Positions 54,198-63,992 of a DNA stretch of 64,000 bases are shown here, piece after piece. This DNA comes from Elymus sibiricus (taxonomy: Eukaryota > Streptophyta > Magnoliopsida > Poales > Poaceae), in contig CM077666.1 of NCBI GenBank assembly GCA_039707655.1, forward strand, positions 307,918,166 to 307,982,165. Reading direction: 5' to 3'. The position numbers and the translations under genes are program-made. The notes beneath the pieces are model-generated. The model did not search any database and had not been told where the DNA came from. It worked only from the letters and a program-made list of their open reading frames with translations. Position 1 is the stretch's first letter. Every line of letters begins with the position of its first letter.

Positions 54198-54705
54198 ACT
54201 CTCGGGGTTTTACGTATCCTCCTAAGAAACGTATGCTGGTCAATCACAGCTACTTCCAAATCTTCTTTAATTCCTGGGCTTGTGGTTTTTGGGCCCACTT
54301 CACACTTGTATAGCTTGAACTCGTCCTGGGAGTTACTATTGTTCCATAATCCAACATTACACCTCCTTTAATCCAATATTACTTCATTCCTACATAATCT
54401 TGGGGTATCCAACATCCATAAACAATTCTCCAATTTATTTGTCCTGACTCCATTCTGTGGAATATTTTCCTTTCCATTGGTTAAGTATTCACACAGAAAA
54501 GTATCACCAACAAATTATCATACACTGATTCATCCGTAAATCATATTCCTTTCATCAAATCCTTTTATTACATCCATAACCACTTCTAAAAAAATCCAAA
54601 TTTCAAAAGTACTTTATTACATATGCTGCCATCCACATAGTTTTGGTATGGTCAAGCATCACATCCATCCTTATTCATTTGTCCTACTCGAAGACTTTAA
54701 TCCCA

Positions 54706-55152
54706 CTAGAATTGAGCGATGTGCTCCTTGAAATCCTCCATCTTTTCTTTCATCTTGATGGCCATGAGCTTGATCTCCATCATCTTCGCATGCACTTCTC
54801 TCAGGTGTTCCTGACTATGACGGAGTCTTGCTTCCAGTATGTCTCCAATCTGACGTATGGCTTCCATGGCAGCTTCACGAACAGAGTCGAAGAAAGTTGC
54901 TCGGGGTACTCGGGAAATGAAAAAGTACTGCCCCATAGTCTTTGGGCAAACTCCTTTCACACGGTGGAGGTGTACCTCCACGTACCAAAGTTCCACTCCA
55001 TTTTCCATGAAGGGGTAACCTTTGTAAACCGCATCTCCTTCATGGTGAATATGCTTCATCATGTCCTTCAGGATTCTTGGGTAATCCTGTTCACTTGTCA
55101 GGGTCATGATCATTTCCGGGCCCTTGAGGAAAGACTCATAAAGGGTTGTCAT
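54706..55152 (-). CDS. LARD internal ORF with coiled coil, unrecognised
   Basis: 148 codons from an ATG at 55152. The first ~60 residues are mixed alpha/beta (PEMIMTLTSEQDYPRILKDM), the middle has a beta-like VELWYVEVHLH and FFISRVPRATFF, and then an Ala-rich helix REAAMEAIRQI leads into a charged coiled coil (ARLRHSQEHLREVHAKMMEI). LARDs are usually described as non-coding, so an intact frame of this length is notable. The beta-beta-helix pattern loosely resembles a double-stranded RNA-binding fold, but this is a weak inference. It ends 1.25 kb from the 3' LTR. Confidence 0.5.
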   Translation of the reverse strand: MTTLYESFLKGPEMIMTLTSEQDYPRILKDMMKHIHHEGDAVYKGYPFMENGVELWYVEVHLHRVKGVCPKTMGQYFFISRVPRATFFDSVREAAMEAIRQIGDILEARLRHSQEHLREVHAKMMEIKLMAIKMKEKMEDFKEHIAQF

Positions 55153-55298
55153 CTGCAGTTGTAAGATAAAAGGGGTACTCAGAATAATGTATGTATCTCC
55201 TTGGGTAAACGTTCATATCATCCAAACAAATCTTCAAATTCAATTCCCAACATCTTACAGGGTATTGTCATCCTTAAAACAAAATGTACTGGGTTATC

Positions 55299-55870
55299 TG
55301 TCGTGGGTGCAAGCCTGACAGTAGTGTGTAGGGGTACGGATGAGAGGGCAGAGCCTAGCTACGGCGCAGGTGTTACACTCGGATTTACGAGTTCAAGCCC
55401 CTCAGCGGTGGAGGTAATAGCCCTACGTCTCGGTGCTCTGGAGCTATATTGCTTGAGTGTATGATTACAACAGGTTGCGAACCCTTGGAATGGAGCAGGA
55501 GGGCGGCTTATATAGTCTCGCCAGCCCTCCCATCAACGCCAGCCATTACAGGGGGTTAAGAGGGGTATAAGTGCGCCAGGTAACGGGCGTATTGATGACA
55601 ATTAATACAGGAGAACGTGCGTCCCGACCGTTGCGCTCCTGGAGGCTCCTGGTCTTCTCTGGCCGAGTGACTTTCGGGTGTTCCGAGTGAAACGAGCCTG
55701 TCGAGTGAACTCTTGCCTCCCGAGTGGTTTGTAGAACTTCGAGTGAATGTCAGTCTGCGGAATTCTGGGTTGTTGATCTGGCCCTGGGGCCCAGTGTAAG
55801 ATGTGTGGTGCCCTAGGGTAGGGTCCATAGGTCAGGCCTATTACCCTATCCCTAGTACATGCCCTCGTCA
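55299..55870 (-). repeat. T2 3' LTR
   Basis: 572 bp, TGTCGTGGG to CCCTCGTCA on the plus strand. It contains several CCGAGTGA-type words (for example near 55660-55745) that recur all over T2. Confidence 0.85.
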
Positions 55871-55880
55871 TTAGCCCCCG
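55871..55880 (-). other. Polypurine tract of T2
   Basis: Minus-strand CGGGGGCTAA abuts the LTR. Confidence 0.7.
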
Positions 55881-56374
55881 AATCGTTCGAGGTTAGGTGG
55901 GTCAAGTCAAGGCGAACTTCCAAACGAGTTGAGTGCTACGGGGGAGCTCAAGAACTCTAACTGGTCATTAGACGCCCTTGTTTTTGCATCGCACCTTGAC
56001 GAATTCTGGACCATACGATATCCGAGTGAAATGAGTGGTCTTCATTCGGATGAGTAGTTTCTGTCCGAGTGAGTAGTTTCTCATCCGAGTGAAATGAGTA
56101 GCCATATGCCGTGCACCGGAGCGGATCCGAGCGAACGCGACACGTCTTTGGAGTGAGAGCAATCGGGTTGCCGGACTCCGGATTTTGCGGGATTTGAAAC
56201 CATATTTGAGCGCGCGTAAACGGTTGCAGCGCAATGAGTGGGGAAAGTGGGCCGTGACGCCTCGATTTTCGCCCCACTTTTCACCACGTACCGCTGGATC
56301 TTCGGCGGCACGATTTGAGGAGATCTGCGGGCCCGCGGTTCAGCGGCGTGGATTGGGGAGCGGTGCGGGCGGCG

Positions 56375-56383
56375 ATATAAGAG
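56375..56383 (+). promoter_or_regulatory. TATA box of T2 antisense gene
   Basis: ATATAAGAG in GC-rich surroundings, about 130 bp before the ATG at 56509. A GA/CT-rich stretch follows 25-60 bp downstream, as in plant core promoters. Confidence 0.55.
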
Positions 56384-56508
56384 GCGTCCGTGCGGAGAGG
56401 GAGAGAGAGAGACAGATCCCCTTTTCTCAACTTCCTCAATCTGCCCGATCCATTCTCCCGCGACCCACTCCGCGCAAATCTTCCTCGGTGCTGGCGAGTT
56501 TGGCGGCG

Positions 56509-59500
56509 ATGGTGAAGGACAAGACCGCTAAGCTCGAGAAGGCGAAGAAGGCGGCGAAGGGGAGGAAGGCTTCGAGCTCGCAAGCCGTGCTCCCGCCCAG
56601 GTGGATCCAGGGCGACTGGATCCCGCCGACCACCATGCTCGACGACGTCAACGGGCTCGTCATGGACGGGCTGATCCGCGACGGGACGTGGAGGCTGCCG
56701 GAGGAGGGGGAGATCGAGCCCGCGCCGCGTCCCGGGGAGCGAGTGCTTCTCACCACGCACGTGGAGCGAGGTTTCTCCATGCCACCCCATCCTTTCCTCC
56801 GCGGATTCTTGAACTTCTTCGGTGCTCAGCTCCACCATCTACCTCCAAATGCTATTATGTATCTCGCCGCATTTGTTTCTTTGTGCGAAAACTTTCTGGG
56901 TTGTCCACCGCACTGGGGTTTGTTCAAACATATCTTCACGTGCCGTTCTCAATCGGTTAAGAAGGTTGACCCGAATGGAGAGAGGACGCACGTGATCCAG
57001 ATGTGCGGTGGCTTAGGTATTCAGATGAGGGGTAAGAGTGCATTCCCATCCATGTCTTTTCCTGACTAGGTGAGGGGCTGGCAGTCGTCTTGGTTCTACT
57101 GCAATGACCTGCCGTGCTCGGGCTCATCGACTGGTCTTCCTCCTTACACGACCGAGAGGATTCAGTCTCCTCCCTCGCTGACAGTTGATAAAAAGGAGAA
57201 GACGGACGTATCGATCTTGATGACTGCCGTGGTTAGTCTGATTCAGGGTGGATTGACTGGCCTAGACCTTCTGGAGGTATTTCTCAGTCAGAGAATCCAG
57301 CCGCTGCAGGAGCGGGCTCACCCCATGTGGCTCTACACTGGGCCCAGTGATCCGACCCGAGTGCATCCGGAAGAGGTCGAGGTGAAAGACATGGAACAGT
57401 TGATCAAGTGCATCACTGGCGCACGTGACAATCCGCGAGGGTCAAGACGGGTCCCGCCCTTCGACGCCAACAACCTGCCGCTGGAGGTATGACATGCATT
57501 TCCGAGTGAATTACTTATGCGCAAATGTTCCGAATGAACTGAGTAATCTAACTGAACCAACTGTCTCTGATCTTTGTGTCTTGCAGGAATTCCAAAAGAT
57601 GTTATCGCCTGTGCCGAATGGAGAACAACTTGCCGGAGGTGTGGAGAGCGAGCATGGCAGCACCGGGGGCAGCTACGTGGAGGACAGCGAGGAGGAAAGT
57701 GAGGACTTGGACGGCAGCGACGATGACGAGTCTTCTCTTTCTCCGGAGCTGGGTTACGAGCACGGCTCCAAACGAGCCCAGGATCCGAGTGCAGGCTCGG
57801 AGAAGGAGGCGGTTCCGAGTGCTAAGGCTCTGAAGCGTGGTCGGACGCCGACGCCTGCGCCGACTGAGAAGGCCGCCAAGCAGCCCAAAGTCGCTTCCCC
57901 CAAGCCTCGAAAGGCTCTGCCCCGAATCAAGGTCGTTGTGCCTGTCGCCTCAACCTGAGTATTCTTCTCAGCTTTTCTTTTATGTCTTTGCTAACTTTTG
58001 TGATTCTTCTGACCGAGTGCATCTTATGAACCAGTGCTGCAACCTCGACAACATCTTCCATGCAGATTGATGGGGATCGCACCGAAGCTGAGACGGCAGA
58101 CGCGGCCACTTCTCAGAGAGGTAACAATAACTTCATCTTTACTGTAACTTGTCATTCGACTGAAATGTCTTCGTCCGATTGAATCGTGCATTGCGACTGA
58201 TTGCGCCGAGTGAACGTAATGCTTGTAGAGGCCATCCACGTCAGAGATGATGATGAAGAGCCGCCGCGGAGGGCCACTGAGAAGGAGACCCCAGTTCCGA
58301 CTGCTCCTCAGACCACCACACGAAAGACGCCGCCGAACGAAGTGCCTCGAGCTCCACCTGCGCCCGCTTTGACCGTGCCGCTGGGGCAAGGTTCTCAGGC
58401 TGGGGCTGGTCCTGCTGCGGTTCCATCGACTGCCCTGGCCTCGGTTCCGACTGCTCCCGTCAACATCTTCACTCTGTACAAGACGCCGGAGGACCAAACC
58501 GGGGCCAGCAAGGAGGCGATGATCCAGGCGGAATTGATGACCCAACGGCTCAGGGAGATGTGCGCGGTTGGGAAGCTAGCTTATGATGCCAGTGCCGCTC
58601 TCCAGGAGAATGTCCGAGTAAGTGCTCTTGTAAGTTGACCTCCAAGTCTTTTTTCTTCAGTAGGACTTCCAGTTGGAAAATATCTGGTACACCCACTGGG
58701 TGTTTTTGTGTTTGGCCGTCACTCGGACCGGGCGGACCGGTTCCGAATGGATACCATTCCAGTGGGGGCACGCTGAGTGCACCCACTGGGTGTAGTCCCC
58801 GAGACTGCCGTCGACTGCGGGCAGTCGGCGGGAGTCTTAGAGCTTAGAACTTTTTCAGTTGTTGTTGTTGTTTTTTTTTTGCTTTCGGCCATCACTCGGA
58901 CCGGGCGGGCCGTTCCGAGTGGATACCGCTCCAGTGGGGGCACGCTGAGTGCACCCACTGGGTGTAGTCCCCGAGACTACCGTCGAGTGCGGGCAGTCGG
59001 CGGAAGTCTTAGAACTTAGGATCTGATACTGGTCAAGCTTGTTCCTTTCAGGAGTGTCGATCTCTGGGCACTCGGAACTTTTTGTCTTGTTGCTTTGTGT
59101 TTGGCCGTCACTCGGACCGGGCGGACTGGTTCCGAGTGGATACCATTCCAGTGGGGGCACGCTGAGTGCACCCACTGGGTGTAGTCCCCGAGACTACCGT
59201 CGACTGCGGGCAGTCAGCGGAAGTCTTAGAACTTAGGATCTGATACTGGTCAAGCTTGCTCCTCCCTCTCCAAGGGTTCTTCCGGGAGCGCCGGTCTGCG
59301 GTCACTTGGAATATCTCTTAACGTTAACTGATCTGCTTTTTCTTGTGTTTCAGAAAACTTGTGAGCTTGGGACTCAGTACGTGGCACTGGAGAAGGAAAC
59401 GGCCCAGCTTCGGGTGAACTTAGAGGTGGCGAGGAGGAACACAGAGCGTGCTCAAGCGGAGCTCAAGACCATGGGAGGTAAGGTTCCATTACTGAGCACT

Positions 59501-60500
59501 CCGTTTTCACCTTTTTGCATTCTTTGAACCGAGTGACTTCACTCGAACAGACGTGCGTAGTGAGAACCATCGACTCCAAGTTCGGCTCAGAACCTCTGTT
59601 TCTTTAGAAACTATGAAGCAGGCACTCGAGAACAAGGACAATGAGCTGGCGGCAGCGCAGCAAGTAGCGAGGGAGAAGACTAAGGCCGCCGAAGAGAAGC
59701 TGGCCTCACTCGGAAAGCTCGAAGCAGAGAACGTATCGCTGAAGAAAGAGGTGCTCGAGCTCAAGAAGCAGCAGACCAAGTGGGATGGCAAGCTCAAGGC
59801 CCAGGCAGAAGCCTTCGAGAAAGAGAAGGAGACTCTGAATGAGAAGGTCGCCCAGTTGGTCGAGAAGAAGAACGCCCTGGAGAAGCATATAGAGGAGTTC
59901 ACGGAGGAGATGTACACCAAGCTTGCAGGTAACTGATAGTGTCCGAGTGCATTTCAACTTATCTCCGAGTGAACTTCTTGCATGTTGATGTTCGACTCTC
60001 TTCTTTCCTTCTTCACAGAGTACTGTCGAGACTTTGATCTGGAAACTGACAGGATCGAGAGGGATCTGGATCCTTCCAGGTCACTCATCAGTGACAAGGC
60101 TGCACTGGGCATCCTGCAGGTGGAAACCCGCATCGAGGACGTCCAAGCGTACATCATCCGTTTGCGGGGTGCACTTGGGATAATCGACAAGGAGTTGTGG
60201 TTAGAAGATACCCTCGACACCGACCTGGAAGCCATGATGACTCGTCTCAACGACATTCCCAGCCGAGTGCAAGCGTGGAAGAAGTCGGCTGCTCGCTGCG
60301 GGGCTGACGTGGCGCTCTCCCTGGTCCGAGTGCATTGCAAGGAGGCCAAGGAGGAGAAACTGAAGACTCTCCTAGTTGCCAACACGAAGAAACTCTGGTT
60401 CGAGGACTTCATGGAGACATTCATCAAAGCGGCCACTCGGATTGCAGACGGCATCGACTTGGATGTCTTCGTTGAACCAGCCAGCCCTTCAGGGGCGTGA
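56509..60500 (+). CDS. Seven-exon antisense gene of T2, gypsy-type putative transposase family (broken)
   Basis: Exons inferred from GT-AG sites with phases that all agree: 56509-57486, 57587-57954, 58035-58120, 58229-58617, 59354-59477, 59551-59928, 60019-60500 (935 codons including the stop). The start context GCGGCGATGG is strong. Exon 1 holds the domain known as 'putative gypsy type transposon' (recalled as PF04195; VERGFSMPPHPFLRGFLNFF, FGAQLHHLPPNAIMYLAAF). Exon 2 has an acidic tract and basic Pro/Lys clusters that could be nuclear signals. Exons 5-6 form a long coiled coil, and exon 7 is helical. Damage: an in-frame TAG at 57067-57069 (codon 187), and the exon 2 donor reads CTGAGT instead of a GT donor. 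Role unknown; a regulatory or accessory protein of the element is possible. Confidence 0.75.
58710..59240 (+). repeat. Three tandem copies inside intron 4 of the antisense gene
   Basis: Three similar ~130-140 bp units at about 58713-58845, 58885-59015 and 59100-59235, each with GTCACTCGGACCGGGCGG-like and GTGCACCCACTGGGTGTAG-like segments. They lie wholly within the 736-bp intron 58618-59353. Confidence 0.85.
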
Positions 60501-60658
60501 AAAAACTTCAAGTCTTATCCATTAACCTCGGTATGCCGAGTGGAATTGTAATTGTTAAAACTCTTTCGGTCTTTGGGCCCGAGTACTCGTATTCGCTTTT
60601 GAACTGCTAGAGTTAATCAAATGCTTTCCTTTGAGTTTTTCGTATCTTTGAACTGTGT

Positions 60659-61905
60659 TTTGGCTTGAGCGGAAGCTGGTTCGCAGCCAAACCTCCGAGT
60701 GAGAGGATAGCTCGCCACTCGGAGTAGTGTTTTAGACTTGGGCGAAAACTGGTTCGCAGCCAAGCCTCCGAGTGAGAGGGTTGCTCGTCACTCGGAGTAG
60801 CGTTTAACTTGGGCGGAAGCTGGTCCACAGCCAAGCCCCGAGTGAGAAGGTTGCTCTTCACTCGGAGAAGTGTTTTAGACTTGGGCGGAAGCTGGTCCGC
60901 AGCCAAGCCCCTGAGTGAGAGGGTTGCTCTTCACTCGGAGTAGTTTTTAACTTGGGCGGAAGCTGGTCCGCAGCCAAGCCCCCGAGTGAGAGGGTTGCTT
61001 GTCACTCGGAGTAGCGTTTAACTTGGGCGGAAGCTGGTCCGCAGCCAAGCCCCCGAGTGAGAGGGTTGCTCGTTACTCGGAGTAGTTTTTAACTTGGGCG
61101 GAAGCAGGTCCGCAGCCAAGCCCCCGAGTGAGAGGGTTGCTCTTCACTCGGAGTAGCGTTTAACTTGGGCGGAAGCTGGTCCGTAGCCAAGCCCCCGAGT
61201 GAGAGGGTTGCTCTTCACTCGGAGTAGTTTTTAACTTGGGCGGAAGCAGGTCCGCAGCCAAGCCCCCGAGTGAGAGGGTTGCTCTTCACTCGGAGTAGCG
61301 TTTAACTTGGGCGGAAGCTGGTCCGCAGCCAAGCCCCCGAGTGAGAGGGTTGCTCTTCACTCGGAGTAGTTTTTAACTTGGGCGGAAGCTGGTCCGCAGC
61401 CAAGCCCCCGAGTGAGAGGATTGCTTGTCACTCGGAGTAGCGTTTAACTTGGGCGGAAGCTGGTCCGCGGCCAAGCCTCCGAGTGAGAGGGTTGCTCGTT
61501 AGTCGGAGTAGTTTTTAACTTGGGCGGAAGCAGGTCCGCAGCCAAGCCCCCAAGTGAGAGGGTTGCTCTTCACTCGGAGTAGCGTTTAACTTGGGCGGAA
61601 GCTGGTCCGCAGCCAAGCCCCCGAGTGAGAGGGTTGCTCTGTACTCGGAGTAGTGTTTTAGACTTGGGCGAAAACTGGTTCGCAGCCAAGTCCCCGAGTG
61701 AGAGGGTTGCTCGTCACTCGGAGTAGTTTTTAACTTGGGCGGAAGTAGGTCCGCAGCCAAGTGCCCGAGTGAGAGGGTTGCTCGTCACTCGGAGTAGCGT
61801 TTAACTTGGACGGAAGCTGGTCCGCAGCCAAGCCTCCGAGTGAGAGGGTTGCTCTTCACTCGGAGTAGGTTTTAACTTAGGCAAAAACTGGTTTGCGGCT
61901 AAGTT
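60659..61905. repeat. Tandem array of ~70-73 bp double-hairpin units
   Basis: About 17 units plus a degenerate end. Each unit has CTTGG-GCGGA..TCCGC-AG-CCAAG (hairpin 1) and CCGAGTGA..TCACTCGG (hairpin 2). It lies between the stop of the antisense gene (60500) and the end of pol (62044), which are transcribed toward each other. No gene; open frames within it (60613-60906, 61515-61760) are repeat translations. Confidence 0.95.
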
Positions 61906-62043
61906 GAATGACATACACCCACTAGGGGTTGCCAGAGAATGCGTACGAGCGAACTTCAACGTAGAACTGGAAAAGTCATGCTTTTATTCATCAAATGTCA
62001 CTCGAGTACTTTTTATTACATCTCATCGTCAAGTATAAAATCG

Positions 62044-63030
62044 TCACAGCAAATCTGCATTCCAAGCACGGGGCTCGTCTGCTTGCTTCTGAAGGTTGTA
62101 CAGGCGGTATGCTCCGTTGTGCAGAACCTTTGACACGATAAAGGGGCCTTCCCACGCGGGAGAAAGCTTGTGAGGTCGTTGTTGATCCACTCGAAGGACA
62201 AGATCTCCTTCCTGAAATGTCCAACTTCGGACGTGCCTGCTATGAAAACGTCGTAGATCCTGCTGATAAATGGTCGAACGGATCAAAACCATCTCCCTTT
62301 CCTCCTCCAAGAGATCAACGGCGTATTGCCGTGCTTGCTCTGCTTTAGCTTCAGAGTACAGTTCCACTCGGGGCGAATTATGGAGCAAGTCACTCGGCAG
62401 GACGGCTTCAGCTCCGTACACCATGAAGAAGGGAGTACGATTGGTGGATCGGTTGGGGGTCGTCCTCAAGCCCCAAAGAACCGATGGCAACTCGGTGACC
62501 CAGGCTCCAGCTGCATGATCCAAATCGCGCATGAGTCGCGGCTTTAACCCCTGAAGTATCAGTCCATTTGCTCTCTCCACTTGTCCATTCGACTGCGGGT
62601 GTGCCACAGATGCATAATCGACTCGGGTACCCTGGCCGGCACAGAATGTCCTGAACTCTTCCGAGTCAAAGTTTGAACCGTTGTCAGTGATGATGCTGTG
62701 GGGCACGCCGTATCTGAACACTATCTCCTTCATGAACTTGATCGCTGTACGAGAGTCTAGTTTCTTGATGGGTTTGGCTTCGATCCACTTAGTGAACTTG
62801 TCGACTGCAACCAGCAAGTGAGTGAATCCACTCGCCCCTGTCCGGAGGGGTCCCACCATGTCGAGTCCCCAGACCGCAAATGGCCAGACGAGTGGAATGG
62901 TCTTCAGAGCAGACGCAGGCTTGTGGGATAAGTTCGCATAGAACTGGCACCCGGCACAGTGTTGGACTATCTCCTGCGCAACTTCATTGGCACGGGGCCA
63001 GAAGAAACCGGCGCGGTAAGCTTTAGCCAC
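62044..63030 (-). CDS. pol: T2 integrase and end of pol
   Basis: 329 codons. It begins within the HHCC zinc-binding domain (HCAGCQ gives the two Cys) and continues with the DDE core: WGLDMVGP, ITDNGSNFDSEEF and HPQSNGQVERANG. After the core comes a Gypsy integrase C-terminal region (FQEGDLVLRVDQQRP, LSPAWEGPFIV, GAYRLYNL). The natural stop is at 62044-62046. Catalytic residues are intact. The frame differs from the upstream RNase H frame because of a small deletion near 63110-63125, so pol is broken there; the His pair of the zinc domain lies in this frame just upstream of 63030. Confidence 0.93.
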   Translation of the reverse strand: MAKAYRAGFFWPRANEVAQEIVQHCAGCQFYANLSHKPASALKTIPLVWPFAVWGLDMVGPLRTGASGFTHLLVAVDKFTKWIEAKPIKKLDSRTAIKFMKEIVFRYGVPHSIITDNGSNFDSEEFRTFCAGQGTRVDYASVAHPQSNGQVERANGLILQGLKPRLMRDLDHAAGAWVTELPSVLWGLRTTPNRSTNRTPFFMVYGAEAVLPSDLLHNSPRVELYSEAKAEQARQYAVDLLEEEREMVLIRSTIYQQDLRRFHSRHVRSWTFQEGDLVLRVDQQRPHKLSPAWEGPFIVSKVLHNGAYRLYNLQKQADEPRAWNADLL

Positions 63031-63992
63031 GATTGTCCGAGAGGACGCGTGGTGCCCACAAGTTCCCGAGTGAATCTCCTCCAGGAGCAGTCGACCTTCT
63101 TCCGGAGAAATGCAGCGCTCTTTCTGTATAACTGATCACCGACCACTTCAAAGGCTTTGGACCTGCGAACAATCTGGCGGGCCTCAGCTTCGTCTTCTGG
63201 AAGTTCCTGCCTGAGCAGGTATGCGATGTAAGGTACCGTCCACTCGGGTGTGATTGCTAGGACCTCCATTACCAAATCAATGACTGCCGGGACTTCAACC
63301 TCAGTCGGATCAGACGGACTGACCGCTTGCGGGGGCTCTTCCATGAAGGGATCTTCTTTTACAGTCGGGGAACGTAAATGCTCGAGGCAAACATTGTAGG
63401 GTATGGATTTCCGAGTGGACCCGATTTTTGCCAGATCGTCTGCTTCCTGATTCTTGGCTCGGGGAACGTGATGCAGCTCCAGACCTTCAAACTTCTTTTC
63501 CAACTTTCTCACTGCGTTGCAGTATCCTGTCATGGTGGGGCTTCTGATGTCCCACTCCTTCATCACTTGGTTCACAACTAGATCCGAGTCTCCGTAGACC
63601 ATCATGCGCTGGACGCCGAGTGAGATGACCATATGTAGACCATAGAGGAGCGCTTCGTACTCGGCTTCGTTGTTGGAGGAATCAAAGTGAATCTGCAGAA
63701 CATATCTAAGACGATCGCCCTTCGGGGATATTAACACAACTCCAGCTCCTGAACCATTCAGCATCTTGGAACCGTCAAAGAACATGGTCCAGTGTTCCGG
63801 GTGACTCTGAGTCGGTTGCTGCTGTTCAGTCCACTCGGCTAGGAAATCGGCTAATGCTTGGGATTTGATCGCCTTCTTTGCCTCGAACTTGATGTCCAGG
63901 GGCAGGAGCTCGATAGCCCACTTCGCCACTCGACCAGTCGCGTCCCGATTGTTCATGATTTCAGACAGTGGGGCGTCGCTGACGACTGACAC
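62967..63992 (-). CDS. pol: T2 RNase H region of pol (Tat-type second RNase H)
   Basis: The first ~55 residues (RVAKWAIELLPLDIKFEAKKAIKSQALADFL) are the linker after the first RNase H. The next domain has MFFDGSKMLNGSGAGVVLISP (Asp), NNEAEYEALLYGL (Glu), VYGDSDLVVNQV (Asp) and AKNQEADDLAKIGS (Asp), an RNase H fold of the second type that marks Tat elements. The integrase N-terminal linker follows. The last ~55 residues after LYRKSAAFL are out of frame because of a small deletion. The true start of pol is beyond 64000. Confidence 0.88.
   Translation of the reverse strand: MSVVSDAPLSEIMNNRDATGRVAKWAIELLPLDIKFEAKKAIKSQALADFLAEWTEQQQPTQSHPEHWTMFFDGSKMLNGSGAGVVLISPKGDRLRYVLQIHFDSSNNEAEYEALLYGLHMVISLGVQRMMVYGDSDLVVNQVMKEWDIRSPTMTGYCNAVRKLEKKFEGLELHHVPRAKNQEADDLAKIGSTRKSIPYNVCLEHLRSPTVKEDPFMEEPPQAVSPSDPTEVEVPAVIDLVMEVLAITPEWTVPYIAYLLRQELPEDEAEARQIVRRSKAFEVVGDQLYRKSAAFLRKKVDCSWRRFTRELVGTTRPLGQSWLKLTAPVSSGPVPMKLRRR

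Larger units (their letters stand above)
49471..55298 (-). mobile_element. LARD-like large retrotransposon derivative, 3' end, cut by T2
   Basis: A ~3.98-kb LTR (49471-53451) is followed by 1.85 kb of internal sequence up to the T2 insertion at 55299. On the element strand the LTR begins TGTAACATCCC and ends GGTCGCTACA. It inserted into EC after TTATG (49466-49470). No gag or pol motif was seen. Large LTRs with little coding capacity are the LARD signature in Triticeae. Confidence 0.75.

Noticed and set aside
54643..55164. 173-codon plus-strand frame
   Set aside because: It overlaps the more protein-like minus-strand frame 54706-55152 and runs against the element direction.
60613..61760. Open frames inside the tandem array
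   Set aside because: They are translations of the repeat unit and carry no independent coding evidence.
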